From Anoplopoma fimbria (Eukaryota; Chordata; Actinopteri; Perciformes; Anoplopomatidae), in the NCBI RefSeq assembly GCF_027596085.1, contig NC_072460.1:13460326-13524325 (forward strand): DNA of 64,000 bases. Direction: 5' to 3'. The notes under the pieces were generated by a model. It had not been told where the DNA came from. It made no database searches and was given only the letters and a program-made list of their open reading frames with translations. Below, piece after piece: positions 46,747 to 59,275 of the stretch. Both the position numbers and the translations under genes were made by a program. Within the stretch, counting starts at the first letter, position 1. Each line of letters begins with the position of its first letter.

Positions 46747-46900
46747 GAGGGAAAAGGGAAAAGAGACATGGATGGGAGAGGGGAAATGTTGAAGAATACG
46801 GAAATATGAAAAAGAGGAAAGCAAAAGAATGGGAGCTCAGTGAAGAATTCGAGAGGCAGGAACGGAGCGTGAAGGAGGGTGAGGTGGAACAGAAAATGAG
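44726..46900. other. Intergenic sequence between nr1d4 and rarg, proximal part
   Basis: AT-rich stretch, then moderately GC-rich sequence at 45180-45580, (TG)n at 45696-45740, pyrimidine-rich sequence at 46440-46540 and (GA)n at 46720-46746. No coding exon is supported; short ORFs lack conserved content. Confidence 0.55.
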
Positions 46901-46943
46901 GCAGCGAGAGGGAGGGCCGGAGTAATGCTTTTTGACAGAGGTG

Positions 46944-46960
46944 GGTTCAAGATGGGTTCA
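46944..46960 (+). promoter_or_regulatory. DR5-type retinoic acid response element candidate
   Basis: GGTTCAAGATGGGTTCA: two GGTTCA half-sites separated by exactly 5 bp, fitting RGKTCA-N5-RGKTCA. Related DR5 elements control RARB2. It lies 11.5 kb upstream of the rarg coding exon. Simple base counting predicts about 0.1 DR5 matches per 64 kb. Confidence 0.45.
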
Positions 46961-48467
46961 TGGTGACATCATGGCTGATTTCTGAGGAAAGTATAGACAG
47001 GAGAGCCGTTCACCTTTCATTGGACACACATGTTGGGGAATAGAGCGCTCATATGCTGGCACACACGCTGGTAGCTGTGTCGTCAGCCTCTGAATGCACC
47101 CCAAAATATGCACAAAAAAAAAAAGCTTGCACACACTCCTCTTTTTATTTTCTCTCTCCCGCTCCCCCTCTCGTTTTCCCTTAGTTCCTTCTGCAGTAAA
47201 ATAGCTTTTGGCTCTCTCTCTAACTGTTCCAAGCTTTGTGCTCATGTGTTTTTGTTAGAGGACTACATAGTGGTATATGCCCTTTGGTCGCTAACACATA
47301 CATTTCTCCTTTGCCATGAGTAACTCATTTTCCTGTGAGTAGTATTCCTCCGTGTATGTTTTTACTTCAAGGCGGTTGGACTCTAAATGAGCGCACTCTG
47401 CCAGGCGGGATGAATGAGCTCCTTCATTTCACAGGATGTGTGTTTAAGTCTGTAACCAAGAAAGTGCAAGCAAGTGTATATTTGTGTGTTATGTGGGTGT
47501 GTGTGTTTCTGCACATGTGTGCACAAACGGTCTTGAGTGGGGTGTGTGAGTGTGCGTTCGCCCTGCATCCACTGCCTTTCTCAGTGTGGCACCAAACTTC
47601 ACATGACATCAATCTGAATGTGGGGAAATAGTGATCTCATTACAGGCATCTTGTTACTGATTAAAACCTGCCGCCACAGGCGCCCGCGCCCCACGCCCCT
47701 TCTCACCTCCCCACCGCAAATCCCATCAACCCCCTCTTCTCCCTCCTTCTGCAAGCCGTCCCTCTCTCCATCTCACCCTGCAGTTTTCTTTTCCTCCCTC
47801 TTACTATTTCACACCCCTTTTCTCTCCACATCGCCTGTACCACTGGCCCTCTCGTCTTCCAAACCCTTCTCTCCTCCCCCTTCTCTCCATCTCACTTTAA
47901 CCCCTCTAACCTCACTTCCTCCCTCTCTTGTTCCCTCCATCGTCCCCCCTTTCCTCCTTCCTCTCCTTTGCTGCTTTCCCTCTGCCAGCGAGCCTCAGGC
48001 CTCTGCTCCATGGCTCTGTGAATGCAAATGTGTTGAATCTAAAGTGGAAACACACGACTGGGTATGAAGTTACCATGAATATTTCATATCTCCATAAACA
48101 CACCCAGAGAAGCTGCAAAGCTGAACAATGCCCCTGTTTGCCGGTTGACTTCCTGTGAGGAATTGCTTCTCTTGCGTCTCCACTTTTTGTCAGAGCACAC
48201 GGTGTTAGGATTGATGTCCGGGCAGTGCGTTATGATGTCACAGGCTGAAGTTAATGATACGAGAACGGACGGGGCCATAGGCCATGTTTCCAGTGGTGCC
48301 CAGAGAGAGAGATAGCACCCTGATCTATCTTCATTATCCCCCACTCTGCAGCCTCCCAGACACAATGATCATAAATCTCTGCCTGGAGCACACTTCACTG
48401 ACACTGAAACACAAACACTAGTAACCTCTGACCTTCTCGCTGCTACTGCCTACACGTACTCATCCAT

Positions 48468-48468
<1 letters not shown>

Positions 48469-48555
<87 letters not shown>
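48469..48555. repeat. (CA)n microsatellite
   Basis: About 87 bp of CA in the nr1d4-rarg intergenic region. Confidence 0.97.
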
Positions 48556-48557
<2 letters not shown>

Positions 48558-50926
48558 TCACCAGTGCCGACATGCGAGAACACAGGCACAAATGCAAAGC
48601 CTAAACACAACCCCTGCTAAAGCTCACTGTCATAATGTAATAAGGATCACAGCATGCCCTGCCCACTGACACACAGACGACTATCATCATGTATTTAATG
48701 GAGCTTTCTGACACAAATGCATGGTCTCGGTCAGCCCAATGGCATCACACTGACTTTAAAATACACACTTTACACATAATGTCACTCTAATGGCTGATAA
48801 AGAGTTATTTTATTGTCCTCTGGCTGTATTTACTTTCTTGTTTCATATTGTTTTCATATTGCCGATTTAGCGCTGCTATGTAAACAGTTAAGGGATTTCT
48901 ATTAGCCTTGGTGGCCTTAGTAGCAACACATGAATCAAATGTAAACAAGATAAGGATCAGCTGAAGTGCTTTTCTTGCAGTATGGCTTAGATTCTGTGCT
49001 TCCTGAATATAAGGTTTCTGCGAAAAAGGCAACACTGCTTATGTACCAGCAAATCCACATCAAAAAAATGTATGAAAGAACATTTCACTTGGCTACTGTA
49101 GACCATATGTGGCTGTAAAGATCGGAAGCACATAGGAATAACGAGAGCGAGGCCGGGCACTTGTGTTTTTTATTATAATGGCTTGACTTTATCCTGGAGA
49201 CATATTAGGGTCAGCGTGTTTGGGGATGAGATCTCTGCCTGTATCAGGCCAGTTACTGTGATTTGCAAACAAAATATACAGCAGTTATATCAGGTCTTAT
49301 ATGGAAAGATAGTTGGGGAGACCAAAACAAAAGTTCAACATGCCGCATTGGATGGAAATTCTGCCTCAGACTGTGAGATCTGGGAGGATGTGAGGTGATG
49401 CATGGACGATAAGCCTGAAGGGCATCGTTTTAGATGAGGTCTCAGAATAAGTAGTGCATGTATAAATTGGTGATTTTGAAAATGCTTGCTGCACTTACTT
49501 GGATTAGATAATAATTAGACTAGATTCTTCTCATGTGACTGTTAAAGAAGCCTGCATGTAGTTACACTGACTTTTTTTTATTGTCTTCACAAGGTGTAGT
49601 TTATCTATACTCTGCCGCAGAAGTAAAAGCGCCTGTTGATGTGCCAGTTGAGGTGTGCCCTTTCCTCCCAGTTCTGAGGTTTGAGGTGCTCCTCATAACC
49701 AAAACAACTTGAGAAACATTACTTTAAGAAAAGCAGGGCACACGCCCAGAACCACAAACACATAAACACAGATCTGAAACATATGATCTCATATGTAGAG
49801 AGGGGCACGTTCAGGGGCACACCCAAATCTGCCGCTGCTGCAGCTGCACAGCTCTGCCATCTCACACGGGACTTCCCTGCAGCTGATGTGCCACCACTAC
49901 TTCTATGTTCAGAGCTGAAGTCATTTTAGGTACGGAAGTCTGCAGTTGTTGTTGTTTTTTGTCCAATAATCTTGCTTTAAAAAAACCTAACTGCATAATG
50001 GTTTGCAGGATGTTGAACGATGTTATGTATCCTCAAAAATGTCAGATTCCAGCTTTGAATGCTAAACTCTGGCTTTCATTAATTCTCAGCGAGAATGTTT
50101 TAGATATTCTGTCGTGTTTGTGTCCAACACTTCCTTAAGTAGTTTCACAATGGTCCTCATACCGTTTTTTAATATTTAGTACTATCAGTAGTAGTAGCAT
50201 CAGCAGTGGTAATAATTGTAATGTTTAATTATCACTGCTCTGGGAAGATTGTCACAAAATCATTAGAAGCAATAAAACACAAATAGGAGTTTCGCAAAAA
50301 CAGCACCTACATGCCTGTAGTGAGCAGATAGGTAGGGCAAAAGTCCATTATGATTATTCCATTAATTGATCACACCGGGAACCAAAAAATGTAATTGACT
50401 TAGACTTTCTTGGAAGAATAAACCTATTGGCTTGCCATTAAAGCATCATCTGTGTTAAATCAAAACATTATTATTTATGTTCAGGATACTAAAACATCCT
50501 CTCCTATTAAAGTCTGGATGTATTGATTAAACACAAATTATCTGAGATCACGACATGGCTCGGCATTTCAACATGCGCAAACAGTTTGTAGGTAAACCCA
50601 CTCTTTAGCCAAGAAGATGAAGAAGAGAAAAAGAATTCACCCCAGAGACAAAGAATGGAGAGAGAATTAAAAACAGAAACTTAAGCTCTCTGGGCCTTTT
50701 TCTTCCCTCCAGGCATTTTGTGGCTTGTGAAAAAATGTGCTGTATATTTGAAGTGTTGGGTCACGTGACAAAGGAAGGCTTTATGAATCAGAGAGTGTAA
50801 TTATTTCTTAGTGAGTGTGTGCCTGTGTTTGGGGAGTGAAGGGGTGATTTTAAGAGGTAGAGACTACCAGGGAGGAGGAGGAGGAGGAGAAGAGAGTGCA
50901 AGAAGGAGAGAGAGAGAAGTGCAAGA

Positions 50927-50934
<8 letters not shown>

Positions 50935-50959
<25 letters not shown>

Positions 50960-51003
50960 TGCAAGAAGGAGAGAGAGAGAGAGAGAGTGCAAGAGAGAGA
51001 GAG

Positions 51004-51051
<48 letters not shown>
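50935..51051. repeat. (GA)n-rich tract with GTGCAAGA interruptions
   Basis: GA runs are separated by GTGCAAGA-type interruptions; the last block (51010-51051) is pure GA. The polypurine strand is +. Confidence 0.95.
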
Positions 51052-51052
<1 letters not shown>

Positions 51053-54000
51053 CTCACTGCTACTCTGTCTTTGCTGTCAGAAAGACTCTGATGAACGTAC
51101 ACACAACTTTTTCTCCTTTTTCCCGGCTAGCTCTGCTCATCAGACCGTTCCGGCAACTGCTTCATCTGTCTGTCTGCCTCATGAGCGGGTGAGTGATTTA
51201 TACTTAAAAAGTTCAGAATGTTACTTTAGTTGATGTTTGTCTTCCTTTTTCTCTCGTTCTTTCTTCCAAACACAGGGAAACAAAGAGAGAGAGAGAGAGA
51301 GTCTGTATTTCTTTGGGAACGGTTGGACAGTTTTAATTGAACACAGAGACAGTGTGTGCAAAACACTCGAGAGGCTTTGAGACAATTAATCGTTGTTTTC
51401 CCAGAAATCTGACCAGCTTTTCATGTGTAAACAATAAAACGTCCTAACACACATGTTTGTTTGTACTCAGTGTTTTAGTGAGTTGGCTTTATTTCCGCTT
51501 TGTTAATGCGAGAGTGACACTGAGTTTATATGAAAACACATGTGAGCATGTGAGCCTGCATGTGCCTGTGTGCACATATGTGCTTATTAGTGAGTGTTTC
51601 AAGTGTTACCCAGTGCCTGTGGAGCTCTTTATTATTAGCATGTGTGTCTGTGTTAGTGTGTACACGCATGCATGTGTTTGATGTGTATTCACCAGAGCAG
51701 TCACCAGCCAACCTGTTTTTTTTTTTTTATATGAACACTTGGAAAAGACAAGCATTGTTTTCCACCTTTTGAACAGCAGAGGCTTATTCCTGTAGTGAGG
51801 TGTGTCAGACACAGTTTACATATACGCTTATCCATTGTGTTCCCATAGTTAGCAGCGTGTCAGTGATGATTATTTATTCATGCTGGCATATGTGCTTGGT
51901 TAACAGGTTCCACTTGTTAGAGCCATTGTAAGGCATTCCAAATCAAACAGCAGTAAATGCTGTTTGATATGGCTATAGGAGGATCAGGCCCCTGATGTCA
52001 GAGTGTAGCTTTCTGCAGTGTGTTGGTTTATTGCTCCAGCAGTGACTGGTCACCAGGTAAACTACTGCAGCTGGACTGCTTTGGCTTTGCACCTGCTGTC
52101 CGCTGCTTATTTCCCCTGGTGGACTTGACATAAGTGTGAGGGACTGTTTGATCGAAGTGAATTGTAAAAACACCCACATGGGCGAGCGAGGGCGGCCTGC
52201 TCGAAGGCCAGTGATATCTGTGGCGCCCTCCGCTGTCATCTGGTCTATCAGTTTGACTTTGAGTCAGTGACATCTGGATTGGAAGAAATGGAGCTCATAT
52301 CTGAGGCATAGTAATATCACTGCGCTCTACTGCTCCTCCAGAGCACCAACCGTGGGTCTCTTTTTCATGGACAGGCCGTCAACGCAGAGCAGCTTTACTT
52401 TCATGGTGCTCCGTCACAGCATTCTGCTCGTCTACAGTGACAGTTTAGAATCAATTATCATTTTTTGCTAGTTGTTATTCGCTCCAGATGGGTATGTGTC
52501 ATTACTCATGATCCATGTCCTTGTGATCATGAGTATGTCAGCTCTATCTATCTGCCTCAACAATCGTTTCTTTTGTATGTAGATATTTCAGGCAACAGAC
52601 AAGATGAAAATTGTTTATTGAATGCTCACATACTGTCTATCAGCACAGATCAGCATAAACATACTGGTTAAATGTAATGTTCGTCCATGGAAACAACTAC
52701 TTTTGAACAAAGCACACTAGTGTGATTAGTGGCAGTTTTTCAGATATTTGCATTGAATTTAGACATGTTATGGCTCAAAAGGTTAAACACAAAATAATAA
52801 AAACAAGAGAAACACTGTTTTTATTAACAACAATAAATAGTACAATTTCAGGTGTTAGAATCACACTGCCAGTAAAACCATCAAGGTTTAAAAATGTCAC
52901 AAAACGGTTGTATTTGTTCATTTGTTTCCATTGAGTTTTCTTTTAAACGAAATTGCAAATCCTGATGTGTTATGTGGGAATACCTTTCAGGTGTGGATAC
53001 ATCTGAGGATTTGTGTGAGCCACTGAAAAAACAGTTGCTTAATAAAAGCTTATGTCTTGCAAAATCTGCAAACAGTCCTTCTTTGTGATATGACTTTGAG
53101 CAGTAAATCTGGGAGTTGTTGATGCCTGTCTTTTTCTGGAATTTCTATAGCAATTAAGGCCAAGTAGTAGGGAGGGGTAAGACAGGTGGTTTTAAGAAAA
53201 TCGAGGGGCTCTCTGCTACCACACTATAATTAACAAGGAAACTATCCGGACACCATTTCCTATGTCTATTTTTGCAGGTGTGCTTCTCTGATTGTGAGGA
53301 TTTACATGTTCAGCCTGCCTTCAAGCTCTCATAAAAGGAATTTTTGGCATAACGTTAAACGTGTGTTGTTTTGCATGTTGTGCTTGCATGTGTGTGTTTG
53401 GGCCTGCTTGAGTGTTGCTTTGACTCCCGAGGCTAAAAGTGGCTGTGGTGAACCCATCCATTATGCATCTCTTTATACAGAGAAAGGATTGTTTTCTCTC
53501 TGAGTTGAGCAAGGGAAACACCTTCATAGCTGCCTGTGTGAATCATCTCTGTAGTAATTACACAACAGGATGTATTAGAAGCACCAACGTCACCATTTTA
53601 AATCTAATAAATAATTGACACTCTGAACTTTTTCCAATCTGAACCTACTTATTTTGATTAATTTCCTGTCTCTCTAACTCCTTATTTATTTCTCAATATG
53701 TCTTGCCATCATCTGCATTTGCCTTTTCCTGTTGTGGTGTGTTTTCTTGTGTTGCTGGACCCACTGCTGAAGTCTCCATGTTGAGCGCTCCAAAGAGCAC
53801 CACCACATCATGGAAACAGCAAGCTGTCAGGATGACTTCATCATGTCACCAAGTGTTTTATGTCTCACTGACTTCTCACTCTTTCCATACTTCTCTTCAC
53901 CACTGCCAGTCAAAACAGCCTGTTTTTATTTTATTTTTTTATAATGATTAAACAAATAGAATTTTGGGGGAATAAATGTTTGATTATTTATAGATAGAAA

Positions 54001-55243
54001 AACAAGGAATGCATAATGCCACTCCCCAGTGGCACTATTGAAAAACAATACCTCTTTAAGTGACAAGTGATTACACAGAGGTGCTTTTTTGCATTGTTGC
54101 TTTAAGCAAATCCGTGTTTGTGTGCTGCCAAGAACAGGCAGATGTCAAACAAGTTTGAGGCGATGGAATGCCGGTCTGTTTGGAGGCACTGGACCGTCTG
54201 TCACTGGGTGTCTCTCTCAGAGCCATTAGCCAGCCACTTGTTGAAAGACCAGGAGCTGTCAGCTTTGCATCAGATAATAGTGTTGAAGATATTGTTTTCA
54301 CAGCCAAAATACTGCTGACGCCAGCCAAAAGATCAGATAACGCTCCCATGATGTTTCGGCTTAAACATTTTAATTATTATGTGACAGTACAAAACAGTGA
54401 TGATGAAACTAAGTGTTCATTTTGTTCCAAACTGTTGGAGAAGACAGTGTCAACTCAGGACACATGGGCTGTAAAATCATCGTTTAACTGTTGACTTCAC
54501 CAACGACCCACAACTTAAACATAGCTGTCTCTCCTTCAAGACCTTTCCTTTACAACTTTACTGAAAATAAATCACACTATGATGTTGACAACTGAAGGAC
54601 AGTGCCTGGAAGACATTGCCAGTCAAGAAATGAACAGAAGTGGGCAAGTCAGAGGTGGAAAAATAGTGAGAGGATTCTGTGATTCTGCCATTTTTTTTTT
54701 TTTATTTGATGTCAAAGGATATTTTTATAAATTGCATATTGTGGCTTTCATGGGAGTTCAGGAAACTCAGAGAAAAAGTTTGAACCCACTCAAGCTCAGA
54801 AAAGAGTCAGAGAATGATGAATGGAGTTTGAATTTGACTTCAAAGACAAACTCCACAAAGACAAACATGCAATTATAACTCAATATAACATCACACACAG
54901 TTACTGTAAATTTTTTGTGTGTTCCTCTTACTGCAACAAGAAACGGCCTTCCAGTTAGCAAAGCGGGCAATGCCATGGCACCCAGAATCCTGCTCATATA
55001 CGCAGAGTAATCACCTGTGGTTTCTTTTGCTGACTGAAAAAAACCTGCTGCTGTTCTTGGTTGTGTGGTGCAGAGCTTCCTGAGATGCTGTGATTTATTT
55101 GTTATGTTTGACTGCAGTTCTTATTGCCTGAGGGGCCTCACTCCGTCACAACTGTTAAGGCACAATCGCTGTTTAGCTCACAGAGGATTTGATTCCCTTT
55201 GTTTGACAGACATTCAATCTGTGGGAACTGCGTTCGCTCTCTC

Positions 55244-55298
<55 letters not shown>

Positions 55299-55948
55299 TT
55301 TTCCCTCTTGCTTGAGTCTACGTTCTGTTACGTCCTTTTGTTGAAATCCAAAATCTTCAGCTAACAAGATAATCTCATTCTCTCTAAGCGTGCCTCGTCT
55401 TGTCCCGGAATTGTCATCTTGATTGATTTCATTTAATTTGCTACACGTCGCTTTGTCCCGATAAAATCTCATAATTACCTCAAGTAACCAATGAGTCTGC
55501 TCTAACATTATGAACCACTGCGAGGTCTGACCCCCCACTATTTACAGAAACAACCAGAATAAATTGAAACTGCTACAGCACACCTCTTAGGAAGTGATGG
55601 AAAGTCCCAGCAACAGCCGTGAAGCCGCTCATAGCTAGCCCTGGTGCTCCTCGCCTGCCTGGCTGCCTGCTGCCTCCTGTGTGCCCCCCAGGCTCAAGGG
55701 AAGTGGGGAGGCCCTCTATGCCCATTTGGCCCTGGCTAACAGGGGATGAGGTCACTCCAAATTCCCCTTATCCCCTTATAGCCCCAGACGGGCTGGCGAA
55801 GTGAGCCTACCACAGGACCCAACATAAAACATAAATGGCTCTGTAAAAAGCTGCCGGGCTGATGTGACTCATTAAAAAACACTGGCGCCAACTCTTTTAT
55901 TAATTCATTATTGTGTTTGGGGAGAGTAAAGTGACTGGGTTCTATTTT

Positions 55949-55979
<31 letters not shown>

Positions 55980-56941
55980 CGTGTGCGTGTGCGTGTGTGT
56001 GTGCGTCTCTCTCTCTGTACCTCTCTGTACAAGTCTTTGGTTCAGTTTCTTTAGTTGTTTCGTGATACATGTGCGAACGTACAGTGGCACTGCGGTTTAT
56101 TGTGCTGATTATACAAAAGTCACATGTGTACAGTCCTACTCTCTGTCACGATCCTTCTTTTTCTCACACATCTTCCTTTTTCTCTTTATTGTTCTCTCTT
56201 CTCAAAGCACTCTGAGACACATTTCGCTGCATTTATGGGGCCTGGTTTGAGTTCATGAGGCAGATACCCAAACGGGCCAAACGCTGGCCAAGTACATATA
56301 CATAACACACATGCACACAACCACACACACACGCTATGAGCCTGTGTGCGTTGCTGGCAGTTTTGTTTTTCCAGTCTGTACCTCTTCTCCCATTAGGCCC
56401 ACTGTGAAATCTTTAGTGATGTTTTTGTGTGTTAGCCACACAGTGGAACCGCTGCACAAGGTCATGGTACAAGTTGTATAAGCAATGGAGGGATGGAAAT
56501 GGGGTGTGGGTGGGGGGAGGCAGGGGAGAGAGGATTGGGTATAAGGACGTGATTATAGAGAGGATATAGAGATGCGGGGCTGGGTCGGAAAAGGGAGAAA
56601 AAAAAATCTAAAGTAGTTAAGATGAGGGATAGACTGAATCAGGGAAAGAAAGGAATACAGAGAGAATGAAGGAGAGAAAAAGAAAGATGGCAGTTCGGCT
56701 GTGCTGGCAGGATGGGGGTTGGTGCCTATCGGCGGCTACTCCTTCCTGAAACGTGGCCACCCTAGCCTGCCTGGGCCCTGGATGCACATGTGGAACAGTT
56801 TACTGTAATGGAACTCTAAATTAGTGGTGGTTTGAAGCTGCCTGCAGCAGTAGGGTGTAATTAACTGGCTCTGTTGAAAGAGAAAGAGCCAGAAAGAGAG
56901 GCAGGGAGGGAGCCAGAGCCCTGGAAAAGGCAAGGGGTGAG

Positions 56942-57088
<147 letters not shown>

Positions 57089-57270
57089 CTCACACATGTG
57101 TAGAGGTTTTTTTTTTCAGTGCTTGATTGCATGTGTATGTGTTTCAGATGTATGGTGTGTTTGTGTGCATCTTGGAAAGCTCTCCCTCATTTTCCTGGGC
57201 ACGGCGCCACCTCCTAGTGCCCCCCAGTGCCCAGATCCTGTCACTGTTCCTCTGTGCATTTCTTGCGCTC

Positions 57271-57292
57271 AGTTCAGCAGTTCACCGGTTCA
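57271..57292 (+). promoter_or_regulatory. Triple nuclear-receptor half-site, DR2-DR2
   Basis: Half-sites AGTTCA (57271-57276), AGTTCA (57279-57284) and GGTTCA (57287-57292) are in direct orientation with 2-bp spacers GC and CC. RAR-RXR heterodimers bind DR2. It lies 1.2 kb upstream of the rarg exon acceptor. Confidence 0.45.
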
Positions 57293-58472
57293 GCCTTAGA
57301 TCTCTCCCCAACCCCCCCCAACCCCCCAACTCATTTCTTTGTTTATACCGAATTCATTACCCAGAATTTTTTTTCCTGTCTTTTCACCCGGATTCACAAG
57401 CCACAGCAGTTCCAAATTCCTTGGCTCTGCTCTTTTTCAAAGCCACATTTAGAAAACAAGCTGATCACACCACCCACTCGTGAAATCACGCTAGGGAAGC
57501 GAAAGGCGAAGAGAAGAAAACATTAAAAAAAGAAAATGGGAGGCTTTGCTGGGATTTTTTTTCCCTCCTCTTGTATTAACCATCAACAGTGGGGCATGAC
57601 TGCAGCCTTGTCCCACACTTGAGCCTGACTTGTCTGTCCCTACTGTGTGGAGTCAAAGTGACGAGCGGGCCGCGGGAGGTTACAGCCAAAATGACTCTGT
57701 GGGATGGGAGCCTGACCTCAAGAGAAGATAGTTGGAAGTGACAGCAGCAGTTAGCAATCAGTGGATCTCATTTTCCCTACCCTCTACCCCCATCGACCCC
57801 CCCCCCCCTTCTTCATGCTCTGGACCCCGTGTCTGGGCCTCTGGTCCTGGGGGAAAGAGGCAGAGAGGCAGGCTGCTGTGCTAGGCTGGCAGCAGGAACA
57901 GAGGAGCTCTTTATAGTAGAGTTCTGGTGATTTAAATCATATGGCATAGCCTGGAATCACTGTAGAAGTCTGGAAGCTCTTCAAAACTGCAAGAACAAGA
58001 GCTCTCTCTCTTTTTCTCTCTCTTTTTAACCCTCCCTCCCGCTCTTCCCTGTTATAACTTTTTCCAAACTTCTTTCTTATTTTCTTTTCCCCTCACCCAG
58101 TCCTAGTTTTTCTGGCTTTTCCTCTCACTGCCTCACTCCTTTCTTTTTTCTCTCACTTCTTTATCTGTTCTGGTTCCTGCCATCCTTCCTCACTTCCTCT
58201 TTCCTTCCCATTCTCTCATACCTGCTGGTCTGAAGTCTGCACATCCTTCTTGCATTAGAGCTGTGGATAAACTATTCTTCGTCCCAGAGCGTAGCTGGAT
58301 CACGATCTCAGAGTTGATGTGAGGTGATTGTTTTTGTGGAATCCAGAGAGGATCTCAGCACAAACCGCTGATTGTATCATGTTCATGCCAATAACAAACA
58401 ATTATCCTTGTGTTTGTATGTGGTGAATTTATTAGAGGGAAATAACAAATGTCTCTGCCTTCTCTTCCTCAG
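57293..58472 (+). other. Region immediately upstream of the rarg coding exon
   Basis: C-tract run (CCCC-AA-CCCCCCCC-AA-CCCCCC near 57306-57328), a second C-run near 57798, pyrimidine-rich DNA at 58000-58210, then the polypyrimidine tract of the acceptor TCTTCCTCAG ending at 58472. No coding sequence is supported. Confidence 0.5.
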
Positions 58473-58836
58473 AAAAGTGAATTGGATGACCCATCGAAAG
58501 TGCAGTCAGTAAAACCAGAGGCTTCATCGTCACTCATCCATTCCCCACATCCTGAGAGTCTACGAAAGGACACGGATTTCAACTTTTCAGGGGATTTCCA
58601 GGTGTTGCAAGAGTCTGTTAAATTCACCCAGCAGCCTGCCGCGGACCCAGGGGTGTCCTCTGTCGCCATGGCTACCAACAGGGAACAGCAGGTGGGTCAC
58701 ATGACCGGCTTCCCACCTGCTGTCTACCCCTTTGCCTTCAACTCCATGAGAAGCCACTCCCCTTTCGACCTGCTGGCCAACAGCAGCCTGTTTGGGAGAT
58801 TTGGTGCTGACCTGCCCAAAGAGATGGCCGCTCTCT
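58473..58836 (+). CDS. rarg: Retinoic acid receptor gamma (rarg), first coding exon; 3'-partial in window
   Basis: Ligand-dependent nuclear receptor for all-trans retinoic acid, acting with RXR. The start codon is at 58668 in good context (GTCGCCATGG). The 56 codons to the donor CTCTCT|GTAAGT encode the A-domain: MATNREQQ, then YPFAFNSMRSHSPFDLL, then DLPKEMAAL. Human RARG has MATNKE, FPFAF and DLPKEMASLS at matching places. The exon ends one base into a codon. The 195 nt before the ATG are open in the same frame, so an N-terminal extension from an upstream exon cannot be excluded, though I take it as 5'UTR. The DNA-binding and ligand-binding exons lie beyond 64000. Neighbouring mfsd5 and nr1d4 agree with this locus. 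The a/b duplicate is not resolved. Confidence 0.9.
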
Positions 58837-59179
58837 GTAAGTCATTTTCATTCCCTCGCTCTCACGTATCATTTTCCACTTCGACTCTAACTATATATGT
58901 GGTCCATACATTAATTTCAGTCACATTATACACATTGGACATGAACTGGAAAGAGGCTATTTAAATTGCACTTCATTATGTGTAATTTTGTGGAAATGGA
59001 AAACCTTAGGGTCTGTTTGTGATATAGGATGAGTGGTATAAGAAAAAAAATCCCCCAAAGAAACCAGGAAGAAAAAGTCCACTTTCATCAATACAATGAT
59101 TACTCTGCTCCTGTGGTTTCCGTATAGATGCTTGTAGATGGTGTGGCTGTGACCGCAAACTCTGGCTCTTGCTTTACTG

Positions 59180-59180
59180 T

Positions 59181-59274
<94 letters not shown>
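59180..59274. repeat. (GT)n microsatellite
   Basis: About 95 bp of GT in the rarg intron, roughly 340 bp after the coding exon. Confidence 0.97.

Positions 59275-59275
<1 letters not shown>

Larger units (their letters stand above)
47000..56940. other. Intergenic sequence upstream of rarg
   Basis: About 10 kb without a supported gene. It contains a pyrimidine-rich block (47690-47990), (CA)n at 48469-48555, a GA-rich block (50870-51051), (CT)n at 55246-55294 and GT-rich sequence at 55955-56004. Non-coding 5' exons of rarg may lie here; one possible donor is at 51188|51189. ORFs in this part are low-complexity or have no family resemblance. Confidence 0.5.

Noticed and set aside
47618..48067. 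149-aa Pro/Ser/Leu-rich open frame
   Set aside because: It is a translation of a pyrimidine-rich block with few stop codons; no conserved motif.
54071..54494. Overlapping ORFs on both strands (92 and 108 aa)
   Set aside because: The stretch looked like a retrocopy candidate, but I could not match either strand to a known protein or transposase, and both lack splice or start context.
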